From the NCBI GenBank assembly GCA_026708685.1, contig JAPOUL010000061.1, forward strand, positions 1 through 36,801: 36,801 bases of DNA, in the 5' to 3' direction. Position numbers and translations under genes: made by a program. The notes beneath the pieces were generated by a model. The model was not told the origin of the DNA. It made no database searches and saw only the letters and a list, made by a program, of their open reading frames with translations. Origin of the DNA: Bacteroidota bacterium (lineage in GTDB: Bacteria > Bacteroidota > Rhodothermia > Rhodothermales > Bin80). Shown piece by piece: positions 28,617 through 36,801 of the stretch. Each line of letters starts with the position of its first letter. The stretch's first letter is position 1.

Positions 28617-28818
28617 GAATATTTACCCTGAAACCGTAACTGCTCATGCCAGCCTCTATATACCAGCTGTCTGCAGTTGTTCTACATGAATCAACGCTAT
28701 CATTTGAAAATTGTTCAATACAATAACCATACACGTTTGAAGAAAATGAGCACTTCATTATGAGGTTTGATTGCTAGTATCCATCTTATTCCGCATAGAT
28801 CATTAGGGATGCTCCCCC

Positions 28819-30213
28819 TTAATTGCCATAGCGAGTATTATTATTAACAAGTAAACTTTTATCTCCTGATCCCATGTAACGTTCAAGTAATGGGTGAGGG
28901 CCTTGTTCATCCATTGTATTTTCGTAGCATCCATGCACCAACCGAAATCTCTGCGTAGAAAATTGACCATTAGAATCTATTCTGAAATGGTGAACTCGGG
29001 CCATAAAATCATTAAATGTCATGCATGCAGCTTGCATATTCAAGGAGATCACAGCTGGCTGTTGCTCTCCCACACTGGTCAAGTATCCATTCTCAAGTTG
29101 TTGATCATAATACTCAGGATCTAATCGCTTCCAGTTTTCGGCGGTAACTTGAGACATAGTATATGCTCCACGAGATAATAAGCTTCCACCTTCAGGATAA
29201 GTATAGTGTGTAACTGCATCAGCGACTGTAATGCACCCATTGCCATCAGCCTCTAAATGCACTCCTGTATCAAAATAAGGAATCAGGTATGCACTCGCTA
29301 TACAATCTAAATGATAACGACCAAATGCCGTGTCCACACATCCAAAAATCACATCGCAGTCAATTAAGGCATCTTTAACATCTGGGCAGTCGGTCAATCC
29401 ACAGTAGGTATCAACCTTTGTCCCCGTGCCAATATTTTTAATAGCCCGTGCAATTGAAGAAACCTTAGATCGTTGACTTTTGGCATCATCTACGGTGCTG
29501 TTGATAATTCGATTTAAATTTTTCTCCTCTATGAGATCGTCATCAACGATCACTAATTCGCCGACACAATTACGAACGAGGAGTTCAATCAGGATACTAC
29601 CAGTGCCTGAACAACCAATCACCCCCACCCGTAGTGACTGCAATAGATTCAATGTCCCCTGACCAAAAATCTGGGAGAGGTGATCTCTGTACTCCGCCTG
29701 TTGATGATCTTGGTTTAGTTTCCAGATGCAAATATTTTCTCCAACCACAGATACAGCTGGCATTTGATTAAATGTTCCTTGCACATCTACTGTACGTGCT
29801 GTAATACGGCCATCTGGTAAAGCAATTGCTGACCCATTCAAGCGTCCATCATCAAACCAATTACATATTGATGAAAATAACCTTTGATCATTATGATCGT
29901 CAACCTCTGAAAACTCAGTACAACCACTTGGATGGGAGTGAATGATGATAATGGACTGACCATTTTGATCTATCTCGCTGATCCTTTGAGGAGTGAAGAA
30001 GTCTTCCACTGGCCACGAGATGAAATCTTGTTTTCTGTCTGAGAGAGATCCTGATGGATAAATGATGTCAGAGACGATCAGTCGTTGGTATAGCTTGCCT
30101 GAGCCCTGATTGCATAACAAAATTGCTACCGCTTCCAGATTATCCCCTGGAAAAAGATGAGATATGATAGCGGTGTACTTGCTATCATTCATACTTAGTA
30201 TAGCCCTCTTCAT
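28819..30213 (-). CDS. JAMM deubiquitinase-E1 (ThiF) fusion
   Basis: A 464-residue protein with two enzymes in one chain. Residues about 1-145 form a JAB/MPN metalloprotease: NLEAVAILL with E27, then the complete zinc motif HSHP...S..D (H92, H94, S102, D105). Residues about 175-420 form an E1-like adenylating domain: the nucleotide loop GVIGCSGTGS (197-206), IVDDDLIEEKNLNR (222-235, with R235) and FGCVDTAFGR followed by IPYFDTG. The E1 half would activate the C terminus of a ubiquitin-like protein with ATP, and the JAMM half would cleave precursors or conjugates. The ATG start overlaps the stop of the upstream gene (ATGA, 30210-30213), so the two are translationally coupled. All key residues look intact. 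The identity of the thioester cysteine, if any, is not evident. Confidence 0.9.
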   Translation of the reverse strand: MKRAILSMNDSKYTAIISHLFPGDNLEAVAILLCNQGSGKLYQRLIVSDIIYPSGSLSDRKQDFISWPVEDFFTPQRISEIDQNGQSIIIIHSHPSGCTEFSEVDDHNDQRLFSSICNWFDDGRLNGSAIALPDGRITARTVDVQGTFNQMPAVSVVGENICIWKLNQDHQQAEYRDHLSQIFGQGTLNLLQSLRVGVIGCSGTGSILIELLVRNCVGELVIVDDDLIEEKNLNRIINSTVDDAKSQRSKVSSIARAIKNIGTGTKVDTYCGLTDCPDVKDALIDCDVIFGCVDTAFGRYHLDCIASAYLIPYFDTGVHLEADGNGCITVADAVTHYTYPEGGSLLSRGAYTMSQVTAENWKRLDPEYYDQQLENGYLTSVGEQQPAVISLNMQAACMTFNDFMARVHHFRIDSNGQFSTQRFRLVHGCYENTMDEQGPHPLLERYMGSGDKSLLVNNNTRYGN

Positions 30214-31316
30214 TTGAGGACTTCACGGTGGAGCATATTCACAACAAATTCAATATGCCGAGCTATAGAATCATGTCCAGATTTCCAGTCATAATGGCGA
30301 GACCAACGTTGCCACTCCTTGCCGAAATGAGTTTCTGAACTTAAACTTGATATGGGTGAGCCATCCATTTTTTCAAGTGGATGCCAGAAGTAAAACATGT
30401 CTAGTGCTGATCCTGGGTAACCTATCGGAACGAGAATCATCAAAGTAGATTTTCTATAAATGTAACCTTTGGGAAGCGGAAATTCCTTAATGATCAGACC
30501 ATACTTTGCGTTACCCTCCATCTTTTTTGACCACCTTGATGGATAATGTTGATCTAAGTATTGGATATCTTCAGGTAAGAATCCAAATGTGTATGGTCTG
30601 CCGTACTGTGCCTGTTTAGGAACCGTTTCAAATCGTTCTATACCACAGTGAGATAGATTGATTTGATCATCTGTTGCAACCCTTTCCCGTTTACCACCAT
30701 GCCATTTCTTATTTAGAGACCATTCATCGGTACGCTTTTCCGCCAATGCCAGAATTTCAGCACCCGAAAGCGTATCAGAGTCTACGACATGTTGAGTGGT
30801 GTCAATACGGATACAGTATGAATAGCCCCGCGGAGGTTTACGATTGTGCTTTCCGCATTCTTCATGATCGATCACATCTTCCAAGCTGGGAGGGATGACA
30901 AAGTAGGAGTCCTGTTCCTGGATGATGATTGTCATATCATCTGAGATCTCAACATCTACCTCACCATGAGACTCTATAAACAAACGCCCTTCAGGAAAAG
31001 TGGAGTCAAATTTCTTGAGTTCTTTTCCTGTAATTTTGACCGAATCAATCACTATGTTACGAGCACTATTGAATACTGGCCTCACCTCATTGCATTGAGA
31101 TGATACTTCCTCATTGATATCCTTTTTTGTCTTTAACACCTCCCCCCCATGAACACAGAGATATTCGCCAATCATCAAGGGAATCTCCAAATCGTTGTAT
31201 CTGACTAAAAAGAGTTGCATATTCCCACAATCTGCAAGTTCATAGAGATCTGTAATCTCAATTAAGCCACTGGGGAGTGAGTGATCTTTCCCATCAATTT
31301 GGATCAGAGTTTGCAT
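30210..31316 (-). CDS. Tandem ubiquitin-like domains fused to E2-like (Prok-E2_E) domain
   Basis: A 368-residue fusion. I see three beta-grasp-like segments: about 1-62 (LIQIDGKDHSL), about 82-142 (VKITGKELKKF) and about 164-232 (the clearest match to the Multi_ubiq family: LSGAEILALAEK, then INLSHCGIERFETVPK). Residues about 247-368 match the prokaryotic E2 family E: LPEDIQYL, GLIIKEFPLPKGY, the GYPGSALDMFYFW core, and KEWQRWSRH. The E2-like part contains no cysteine at all, so a classical E2 thioester cannot form there. The ubiquitin-like units are internal and have no free diglycine tail. It is the first gene of the block, overlapping the JAMM-E1 gene by 4 bp. Family assignment is by motif recognition; the number of beta-grasp units is an estimate. 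Confidence 0.85.
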   Translation of the reverse strand: MQTLIQIDGKDHSLPSGLIEITDLYELADCGNMQLFLVRYNDLEIPLMIGEYLCVHGGEVLKTKKDINEEVSSQCNEVRPVFNSARNIVIDSVKITGKELKKFDSTFPEGRLFIESHGEVDVEISDDMTIIIQEQDSYFVIPPSLEDVIDHEECGKHNRKPPRGYSYCIRIDTTQHVVDSDTLSGAEILALAEKRTDEWSLNKKWHGGKRERVATDDQINLSHCGIERFETVPKQAQYGRPYTFGFLPEDIQYLDQHYPSRWSKKMEGNAKYGLIIKEFPLPKGYIYRKSTLMILVPIGYPGSALDMFYFWHPLEKMDGSPISSLSSETHFGKEWQRWSRHYDWKSGHDSIARHIEFVVNMLHREVLK

Positions 31317-31347
31317 ATCCTTATTCGGATCGTACTCGGAGGGTTGT

Positions 31348-31355
31348 CAAATATA
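31348..31355 (-). promoter_or_regulatory. Candidate -7 element (TATATTTG) of the ubiquitin-like operon
   Basis: On the minus strand TATATTTG matches the Bacteroidota -7 consensus TAnnTTTG exactly and lies 32 bp before the start codon at 31316. No good TTTG-type -33 element is found at the usual spacing, so confidence is limited. Confidence 0.35.
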
Positions 31356-31466
31356 CGTAACGAACTCAATTGTTTTGTCTCAACTCATTCCGGCTATGAT
31401 GCACCAATATAGTGAGTCAAGTTTTGAACATATTTTCATGAATACCATCAACGCTAAATGTGATCC

Positions 31467-32405
31467 CTAATGATGAATGTTCAAGGTGTTGACGGCTTCA
31501 ACAACCTGATCGTGGACGATACCATTGGTTGCAATGATTCCTATGTTATGTTCTAACCGTTTACCACGACTGAAATCAAGTTGATTTCCTTTGCAGTCGG
31601 TCACCTTTCCACCCGCTTCTGAGAGTAACAGTGCTCCTGCCGCATGATCCCAGATTCGTTCTACATAGCCATTACCAAGGGGGAGGCGCATATAGATGTC
31701 TGCATCACCGCTCGCTACTACTGCGTACTTTGCCTGACTGTCTAATTGAACGCGGTCGGATGTGATCCCTAAATCTCGTGCAACCTTTTGGATGTCTCCA
31801 AGAGCGGTATGTCCAGATTCTACACTTTGACAAATTCTTGCCTTAGAAACATCGGAAATTTCAGTTACTTGAATACGATGTTGTCCGTGAGTTGCCCCAA
31901 GTCCTTTGGCTACCAAAAAAACATCATCACTCATATTGGGACAAGCAAGTCCTCCAACCACTACCTTCCCACCTTCTATCAATGCCAAGGCCACTGCATA
32001 CTGCCCTCCTCGTAAAAAGCCTTTGGTCCCATCAATAGGATCCAATGTCCAAAAACGATCAGAATAATGCTCAGCATTACCATAGTCAATCCATTTCAGG
32101 GCCGCCTCTAACAGGGTTCCAGGGCGAACTGCATCAAGATGCATTCCTAATGTATTGCGAAGATCTGTCTGTTCTTCAGCACGCAACAGAGTGCTGTCTT
32201 CTTCGGCAATAATGGGATCATCAGGAAAGGCTTCGCGAAGTGTTCGACATACCAGTGCCTGACTTCCAAAATCTGCAATGGTGACGGGGCTCTTGTCTCC
32301 TTTAATCATTGCCTGTCGATCTTGCACAGAATGACATAACCGAGCTGCCTCGTGAAGAGCTTGCTTCACGGCATCCAATTCTTTTTCGTACATATTACTA
32401 CTCAT
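31467..32405 (-). CDS. 3'(2'),5'-bisphosphate nucleotidase (HAL2/SAL1-like)
   Basis: A 312-residue member of the inositol monophosphatase superfamily that removes a phosphate from 3'-phosphoadenosine 5'-phosphate, a by-product of sulfate assimilation, or from related compounds. Metal-site motifs are intact: VTIAD, IIAEEDS, the signature LDPIDGTKGFLRGGQYAVAL and WDHAAGALLLSEAGG. The long GFLRGGQYAVAL form is typical of the HAL2/SAL1 subgroup rather than CysQ or inositol phosphatases. The start at 32405 (MSSNMYEKELDAV) overlaps the upstream gene by 8 bp; 32393 is an alternative and 32420 is unlikely. It is probably co-transcribed with the small HsdR-N-like gene. It is a cytosolic housekeeping enzyme. 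No sulfate genes are in view. Confidence 0.9.
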   Translation of the reverse strand: MSSNMYEKELDAVKQALHEAARLCHSVQDRQAMIKGDKSPVTIADFGSQALVCRTLREAFPDDPIIAEEDSTLLRAEEQTDLRNTLGMHLDAVRPGTLLEAALKWIDYGNAEHYSDRFWTLDPIDGTKGFLRGGQYAVALALIEGGKVVVGGLACPNMSDDVFLVAKGLGATHGQHRIQVTEISDVSKARICQSVESGHTALGDIQKVARDLGITSDRVQLDSQAKYAVVASGDADIYMRLPLGNGYVERIWDHAAGALLLSEAGGKVTDCKGNQLDFSRGKRLEHNIGIIATNGIVHDQVVEAVNTLNIHH

Positions 32406-32868
32406 TCTCAATTGATACAATCATGGTTTCAAATGATGGAATCTGATCTAAAAAATGGTAGCTTTGTAGAGACTGATCCACCTGACAACAGTAGTGTTGC
32501 ATACCATTAGTAACCACGAGATATGGAACTTTCAATCCTAAATTATAATACCCTACTTGATTGAAAACGCCCTGTCCTAATTGAACGGATGATCTTTTAC
32601 ACTCAACCACCAATATTGGTACAACTTGACGATTATAGACAACAATGTCAGCCCTATACTGGCGTTCACGAATTGGAATGCTAACCTCAATATCAATGAG
32701 TCCACGCGGGACATTTAAATGGCTCATCATGTATTGTACAAAATGCTGACGTACCCATTCTTCGGGCGTTAGAGTAACAAAACGTTTCCGTATAGAATCC
32801 AGAATCACAATGCGTCCATTGTGGTTACGGAGTTCGTAGTCATAAGCTGGCAGGTTCAACTGCTCCAT
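32398..32868 (-). CDS. Small HsdR-N-like PDDEXK protein
   Basis: A 156-residue protein matching the HSDR_N_2 family that is common as a stand-alone gene in Bacteroidota. The catalytic layout is visible: IDIEVSIPI, then RADIVVYN (D74) and ILVVECKR (E89, K91). A conserved glutamine/tyrosine helix follows (NQVGYYNLGLKVPYLVVTNG). The length equals the usual solo form, with no helicase. Despite its name it is not part of a restriction system here. It overlaps the nucleotidase gene and the tRNA gene lies 53 bp upstream on the opposite strand. The biological role is unknown. Confidence 0.88.
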   Translation of the reverse strand: MEQLNLPAYDYELRNHNGRIVILDSIRKRFVTLTPEEWVRQHFVQYMMSHLNVPRGLIDIEVSIPIRERQYRADIVVYNRQVVPILVVECKRSSVQLGQGVFNQVGYYNLGLKVPYLVVTNGMQHYCCQVDQSLQSYHFLDQIPSFETMIVSIENE

Positions 32869-32921
32869 ATCTTCAAACGAATTGGTGGATCAAATTCTCC
32901 ATCTAATGGTTAGCACTGTTA

Positions 32922-32995
<74 letters not shown>

Positions 32996-33541
32996 CAGTT
33001 AGCATGTCAGTTTCTATATTTTCCAGATCCTGTCTGGTCTCCCCTCTAATGATTACTGTCTTCAAAGGACCCATTATACTCACCCATCCTTATACTGTTA
33101 ATATTACTGTACTGTACAACCTTGTAACGAGCTCAGAATTCAAATCAATTACCCGAAACCATCATTTTTCTTGAATTCCACGATTCTATGGATGCATTCA
33201 GACGGTTGAAACCTCATCAATTCCTTTATCTACTGGTCATCAACCTTCAACAAGGTTCTATTCAGAGTCCAATAAAAACGTGACAAAAATGACAATTTCC
33301 CTAGGTGAATGTCTGTAAAAATCAATTTGTTGATTTCGTATTTTAGAATAGTGTGTTATTTTGTTGATTCCCCTAAAAAGCGTATTTTATCAATAGTGAT
33401 GCTTTCATAGATCTCTCAGGATAACATCAGTCATGTAGTTATCTCCAAGATTTACAACAGATGATCCAAATCCATTGATCAATCATCCCGGTTGGAATGA
33501 ATCGCATACGACTTTTTTGAACTTTCATTAACTACATTTAA
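32996..33541. other. Non-coding gap after tRNA
   Basis: AT-rich sequence with no recognisable gene, RNA or terminator. It may hold the promoter of the small ORF at 33542. Confidence 0.4.
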
Positions 33542-33826
33542 ATGAGTGAAGAAAAAACCGATGTTGACCAGATGGAATTCTGGGAAGAAGTCGCCATCAA
33601 GATTGACGAAAAGTATACACTTCACGCCTATATGGAATCGTGGAAGGGATTAACCTTAGATAACATGATTCAACGCACATACAAAGGTATGGAGACCAAG
33701 CCCATACTGGATCCTTGGGGCCGCCATTATCTTGTTCAATGCATGAGGCGGTGGGGATGGGAGCCAATAAAAGGCACCCAAGGTTTATGGCGCAAGAAAA
33801 AGAAAGGATTTCGCCCTGATGATTGA
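33542..33826 (+). CDS. Small hypothetical protein
   Basis: A 94-residue protein that I do not recognise. The N-terminal third is acidic (EEKTDVDQMEFWEEV), the middle contains tryptophan-rich segments (YMESWKGL, MRRWGWEPI) and the end is basic (RKKKKGFRP). The strongly biased charge and the absence of internal stops suggest a real gene, and the tail could contact nucleic acid. No ribosome site is evident, which is normal in Bacteroidota. The nearest neighbour is the AAA ATPase gene 667 bp downstream; a functional link is not shown. Confidence 0.5.
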   Translation: MSEEKTDVDQMEFWEEVAIKIDEKYTLHAYMESWKGLTLDNMIQRTYKGMETKPILDPWGRHYLVQCMRRWGWEPIKGTQGLWRKKKKGFRPDD

Positions 33827-34386
33827 TCGCTGAGTTTTAAGCTACTACGCCGACGCTCTTAGCCTTTCACAGCATCCTTCCCATACAGTGGATATATTCC
33901 TTCTAACATGGATCTCATAAAAAGAGGCACATAAGCTGATCTGTAATTCACTTCTGGAGGGGAAAGCGAATTGAGGGTGGTATTTCCCCTCCGGATCATT
34001 GTGTCAGGTATTTCGGTAGGTGGCTTAGACTGAAAAGTCAATCTTTGTAGCGTCTTTACAATCTTGATCGTGTTCATGCTTCCCTTTATCATGTTTTGAG
34101 TAATCTGACTGGATGAGACCGGACATCCACGGTTTCGGTGGCGAAAAGATTCACAAATTGACCATCTCAGAGGCACGCCAATCAGGAGCGGTGTCTTTGA
34201 CGCTTGTCTTTCCATGACCCAGGCATAGGCGAACTTGCGGTTGATCATATAGTCGTAGGCCTCAGCTTAATGCCTTTAGCATGATGTGGTCGTTGATGAT
34301 AATGGTTGACTTGTCTATCGCCCCCATTTTGGGGTGTACCATCTTCGCTATCTTGACTCAACCCGAATGAGAAACGACACAATCTT

Positions 34387-34408
34387 GATGATAGCCCGAT
34401 GATAGCCC
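34387..34408. repeat. Tandem 11-bp repeat GATGATAGCCC x2
   Basis: Two perfect, abutting copies of GATGATAGCCC (34387-34397, 34398-34408) end two bases before a TTGACA hexamer and 84 bp before the AAA start. The position suits a direct-repeat operator or a transposon-type binding site. Confidence 0.55.
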
Positions 34409-34410
34409 CC

Positions 34411-34440
34411 TTGACACGGGTGCAACACCGCAGGTAGAAC
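34411..34440 (+). promoter_or_regulatory. Candidate promoter TTGACA-N18-TAGAAC
   Basis: A perfect -35 TTGACA (34411-34416) is followed after 18 bp by TAGAAC, a 4/6 match to TATAAT. It directs towards the AAA gene. It is weak evidence, because Bacteroidota mostly use TAnnTTTG promoters. Confidence 0.3.
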
Positions 34441-34492
34441 CAAATACATACTATTTGGTTGACTAACCCATTCATGCTCCCATTGTGCACTC

Positions 34493-35617
34493 ATGTTTCG
34501 CAACAAAAAATCCAAATTTGAGACGCCCACAGGCGATCGAGGCAGAACGCCGTATTTTCATGGACGATCTAAAATCATGCATAAATTCGATCGCATCCTG
34601 ACCTCGGCGGTCGCTACACGCGAGGGGACAATTCAACTCATCCAGGGTGCACCTGGTGCGGGGAAGACAGCACTGGTTGATCAGATGGAAAAGCTGGCTA
34701 AGAGTCGAGGCTGGAAATCCGTAGAGATTGACCCACAGGCACTTTGGGATGTTAAGGCACTGCGAGAATTCTTCCCAGATAAGAATATATTTCGTAAAAT
34801 TACTGCTAAGTTTACGGATGAATCAAGTTCAATCTCCGTTGGCATAGATATTGAATGGTCTACACAAAACATTCGTAAAATACTGCGTTCGGGGAGTCGC
34901 CGCCCACTTCTACTCATCCTGGACGAGGCACAAATGCTTGGTTCATCAGGCAAGCCCGTAGGGGCACAGGCGGTGGTTGCATCCAGCGTGTTAAAAGCAA
35001 TTCATAATGGGAAGATGCGTGCTCCCATTATGCTGATTGCTGCGGGCCTGAGAACAACTCTAACATCTTTACAGGCGTTGGATGTATCGCGATTTGGGGA
35101 GAGGAACAAGGCGAGTCTGGGAGAGCTGAGTGAAGAGTCAGCCCGAGCAGTGATTCAAGACTGGATCGTCAAAGGTGGATCAGCCAAGGGCGATCCTACC
35201 GAATGGATAGATGCACTCTACAAGGAAACAGATAGATGGCCTCGGCATGTCCATTCATATGCAAGGATCGCTTCAATCTATCTGGAAAAACATAGCGGTA
35301 TGATGACCCGTGAGGGGCTGGAGAAGGTGATAGAAAAGGGACGACGTAGGCGCATAGGGTACTATGAGCAACGCGTAGAGGGCTTCTTTGTTGATGAGAT
35401 TAGACATGTGGCACGAATCTTATCTGACCTTCCTGCAGGCAAACCATTTGACCGACTTAACATGATTAACAGGCTATCCGAGATCTATGGCGAAGAGGCA
35501 TCCCAAGAACTTTTTGATCGGTTACTTGAGAAAGGCATTGTTGAATCCCATCAATTGGAAGGATACCATATACCAATACCCTCACTACACACATGGATTG
35601 TTGAGTCGATCGTCTAG
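34493..35617 (+). CDS. TniB-like AAA ATPase
   Basis: A 374-residue P-loop ATPase. A short lead with the motif GDRGRTPYFHGRSKIMHKF precedes Walker A GAPGAGKT (52-59) and Walker B LLLILDEAQ (139-147, D144, E145). A sensor region (IMLIAAGLRTT) and an arginine-rich segment RRRRIGYYEQR follow, then a winged-helix-like C terminus (FDRLLEKGIVESH, IPSLHTWIV). The fold resembles ATPases of the MuB/TniB type that assist transposition or bind DNA, but no transposase, TniQ or partner is adjacent. A dead paralogue lies at 20252-20866, so this is a dispersed, multicopy family in this genome. The start at 34493 is favoured by the promoter spacing and by alignment with the pseudogene start. Confidence 0.8.
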   Translation: MFRNKKSKFETPTGDRGRTPYFHGRSKIMHKFDRILTSAVATREGTIQLIQGAPGAGKTALVDQMEKLAKSRGWKSVEIDPQALWDVKALREFFPDKNIFRKITAKFTDESSSISVGIDIEWSTQNIRKILRSGSRRPLLLILDEAQMLGSSGKPVGAQAVVASSVLKAIHNGKMRAPIMLIAAGLRTTLTSLQALDVSRFGERNKASLGELSEESARAVIQDWIVKGGSAKGDPTEWIDALYKETDRWPRHVHSYARIASIYLEKHSGMMTREGLEKVIEKGRRRRIGYYEQRVEGFFVDEIRHVARILSDLPAGKPFDRLNMINRLSEIYGEEASQELFDRLLEKGIVESHQLEGYHIPIPSLHTWIVESIV

Positions 35618-36380
35618 GACAAGGAGGCGAGAAAGGGGTAAGACAAATCCAACAGAACGCTTCCCAGTGGGCAATCACTCGACCATCTTAAAAGTCCACC
35701 CCCAGAAAAGCATAGATCTCCCGAAAAAAAGAAAAAGAAGTACAGGCGACGAGGCGGCTCAGATCAAGAGCGATAGTAGCGCTCCCTCCCTACCCCGTTC
35801 CTACTACTCCATTCATGCGACCCAATCTGCTACATAGTACAGTTTGTCATATCATTCCCAATGAAAATCGAGTGCAGGTCATTATCTATCTTTCCACTTG
35901 TTTGATCTGAACAAAGCATTGATTTGTAATCAGCACCCCTGCTGATTTGCTGTATCATTTGCACGGAGGGAGCATTTCTCCACATCCTATCTCGTTTTCT
36001 GTCCATTCATCACCGTCAGAATCCATGCGACATGAATGGAGTGTTATCTATAAAAAATGCCTAAACTTCCTTCTATTTTAGAATAAATATTGATCGGACT
36101 TCCTAAAATCGGGCCACTCCCAAATAAGTATTCATCTTGTAGAAGAAATGATTGTTCGTGAAATACTCGTTCTTGACTCAGTCCAGCTACAACTAGTCTC
36201 AGGCGAACTGCCTGATCAACTTCAGAAATCAATGACTACACAAAGATCCCAAACTCACGAACATCATCCCTAACAACAGATATTGAATCGATCGGGTGTA
36301 TATTAATCAAGCTAACTCGGAGGAAGATCAGGGAGAGTGTGAGATGGATCATGATGAGATTCGGTCAATGTGTGACATAG
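35618..36380. other. Gene-poor gap
   Basis: No convincing gene. A minus-strand 62-codon ORF (36044-36232) reads somewhat protein-like but has no family I recognise. A lysine/arginine-rich plus-strand frame just after the AAA gene is likely spurious. Confidence 0.4.
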
Positions 36381-36710
36381 ATTCATGCACATAATCAGCG
36401 TTACCATGCAAACTGGGCTCACTTATGGCTGATAGATTCTCACAATGGATTTGGCTCCATCCCACCCGTTGATGTTAAACAATTTAGTGCAGTAAAACAA
36501 CATTTAGATCAGTATTGGGATAAACTATCAAATCGGCTTGATAAGGGAAATACTCCATATAATCTACGTAATTGTGCTTATCACGATATTTTTTCTCAGG
36601 AAAAGTTGTTTTGGATTACTCTCAGTACTCAGGGAAGATTTGCCTATTGCAACCAGTCGGAATTTTTTGTTTCCAACAGTGCATATGTCTTAGGGCATGT
36701 GCAGAAATAA
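36381..36710 (+). pseudogene. Remnant of type IIG (Eco57I/PglX-like) restriction-modification enzyme
   Basis: An open stretch of 109 codons, bounded by TAG at 36378 and TAA at 36708, encodes part of a TaqI-like specificity domain. Its landmarks are WLIDSHNGFG, HLDQYWDKLSNRLDKG, TPYNLRNCAY, then EKLFWITL and RFAYCNQSEFFVSNSAYVLG. In intact enzymes this region lies after the methyltransferase and reads DKGdTPYNLRNCAYw. There is no start, no upstream methyltransferase motif (NPPY) and the frame ends early, so the gene is a fragment. Downstream bases to the window end continue in other frames. The match to the signature is strong; whether the parent was a type IIG or BREX-type PglX enzyme is open. 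Confidence 0.75.
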
Positions 36711-36801
36711 CTTTCCCATCTTTCCTTAAAAACAATCTTGTGGATTTTTCCAATTTACGCCTTTGTGGGATAAATATCATAGTTCCACTGGGGTAGCTCT
36801 T

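Larger units (their letters stand above)
33827..34492. other. Upstream region of the AAA ATPase gene
   Basis: Two overlapping minus-strand ORFs (33859-34248, 34245-34490) do not resemble any protein I know and are not counted as genes. The right third holds a tandem 11-bp repeat and a possible promoter, listed separately. Confidence 0.4.

Noticed and set aside
33859..34490. Two overlapping minus-strand ORFs upstream of the AAA gene
   Set aside because: No motif or family recognised, overlapping frames, and they cover the likely promoter of the AAA gene.
36044..36232. 62-codon minus-strand ORF
   Set aside because: Composition looks faintly protein-like, but there is no recognisable family and no supporting context.
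36572..36796. 74-codon plus-strand ORF
   Set aside because: It is out of frame with the recognisable restriction-enzyme fragment over most of its length.

Overview
The window looks like a Bacteroidota-type genome, most likely of the Rhodothermia/Balneolia side. The evidence is two proteins with a C-terminal YPNPF-type sorting domain of the type IX secretion system, a TonB-dependent receptor, a TMEM220-like protein, few recognisable Shine-Dalgarno sequences and moderate base composition. This placement is inferred from gene content only. Ordinary cell-surface and carbohydrate genes alternate with many broken genes, insertion relics and defence-type genes, so much of the window reads as accessory DNA in decay.

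Layout. 1-983: 3' end of a secreted T9SS protein. 1325-6085 (-): large DUF4011/SF1 helicase/Vsr-like nuclease/DUF3320 protein, matching the architecture of the single-gene defence system Hhe. 6132-8005: dead ISNCY-like insertion sequence, itself invaded on the opposite strand by an ORF-less group II intron (about 7261-7935) and followed by a 188-bp MITE-like element with perfect 17-bp inverted ends and a 6-bp target duplication. 8753-8992: cold-shock protein. 9113-15436: 2107-residue secreted protein with 15 tandem Ig-like repeats, a Calx-beta-like domain, a DUF4397-like domain and a T9SS tail. 15693-16260: a second, internally deleted copy of the same IS. 16300-19694 (-): GH13 glycosidase, cupin and a stand-alone restriction-nuclease-like protein. 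20252-22296: gene graveyard holding a decayed AAA ATPase related to the intact gene at 34493. 22297-26435: amidohydrolase lipoprotein, TMEM220-like membrane protein and TonB-dependent receptor.

26920-31316 (-) is the most interesting block. A 368-residue protein joins about three ubiquitin-like domains to an E2-like domain that contains no cysteine. It overlaps by ATGA a JAMM deubiquitinase-E1 (ThiF) fusion, and an OLD-like AAA/TOPRIM protein follows downstream. Together they resemble a compact bacterial ubiquitin-like conjugation system with a possible effector or partner nuclease.

31467-32995: 3'(2'),5'-bisphosphate nucleotidase, a small HsdR-N-like protein and tRNA-Pro(CGG). 33000-36801: mostly gene-poor sequence with a small orphan ORF, an intact TniB-like AAA ATPase behind a tandem 11-bp repeat, and a broken piece of a type IIG (Eco57I/PglX-like) restriction-modification enzyme at the right edge.
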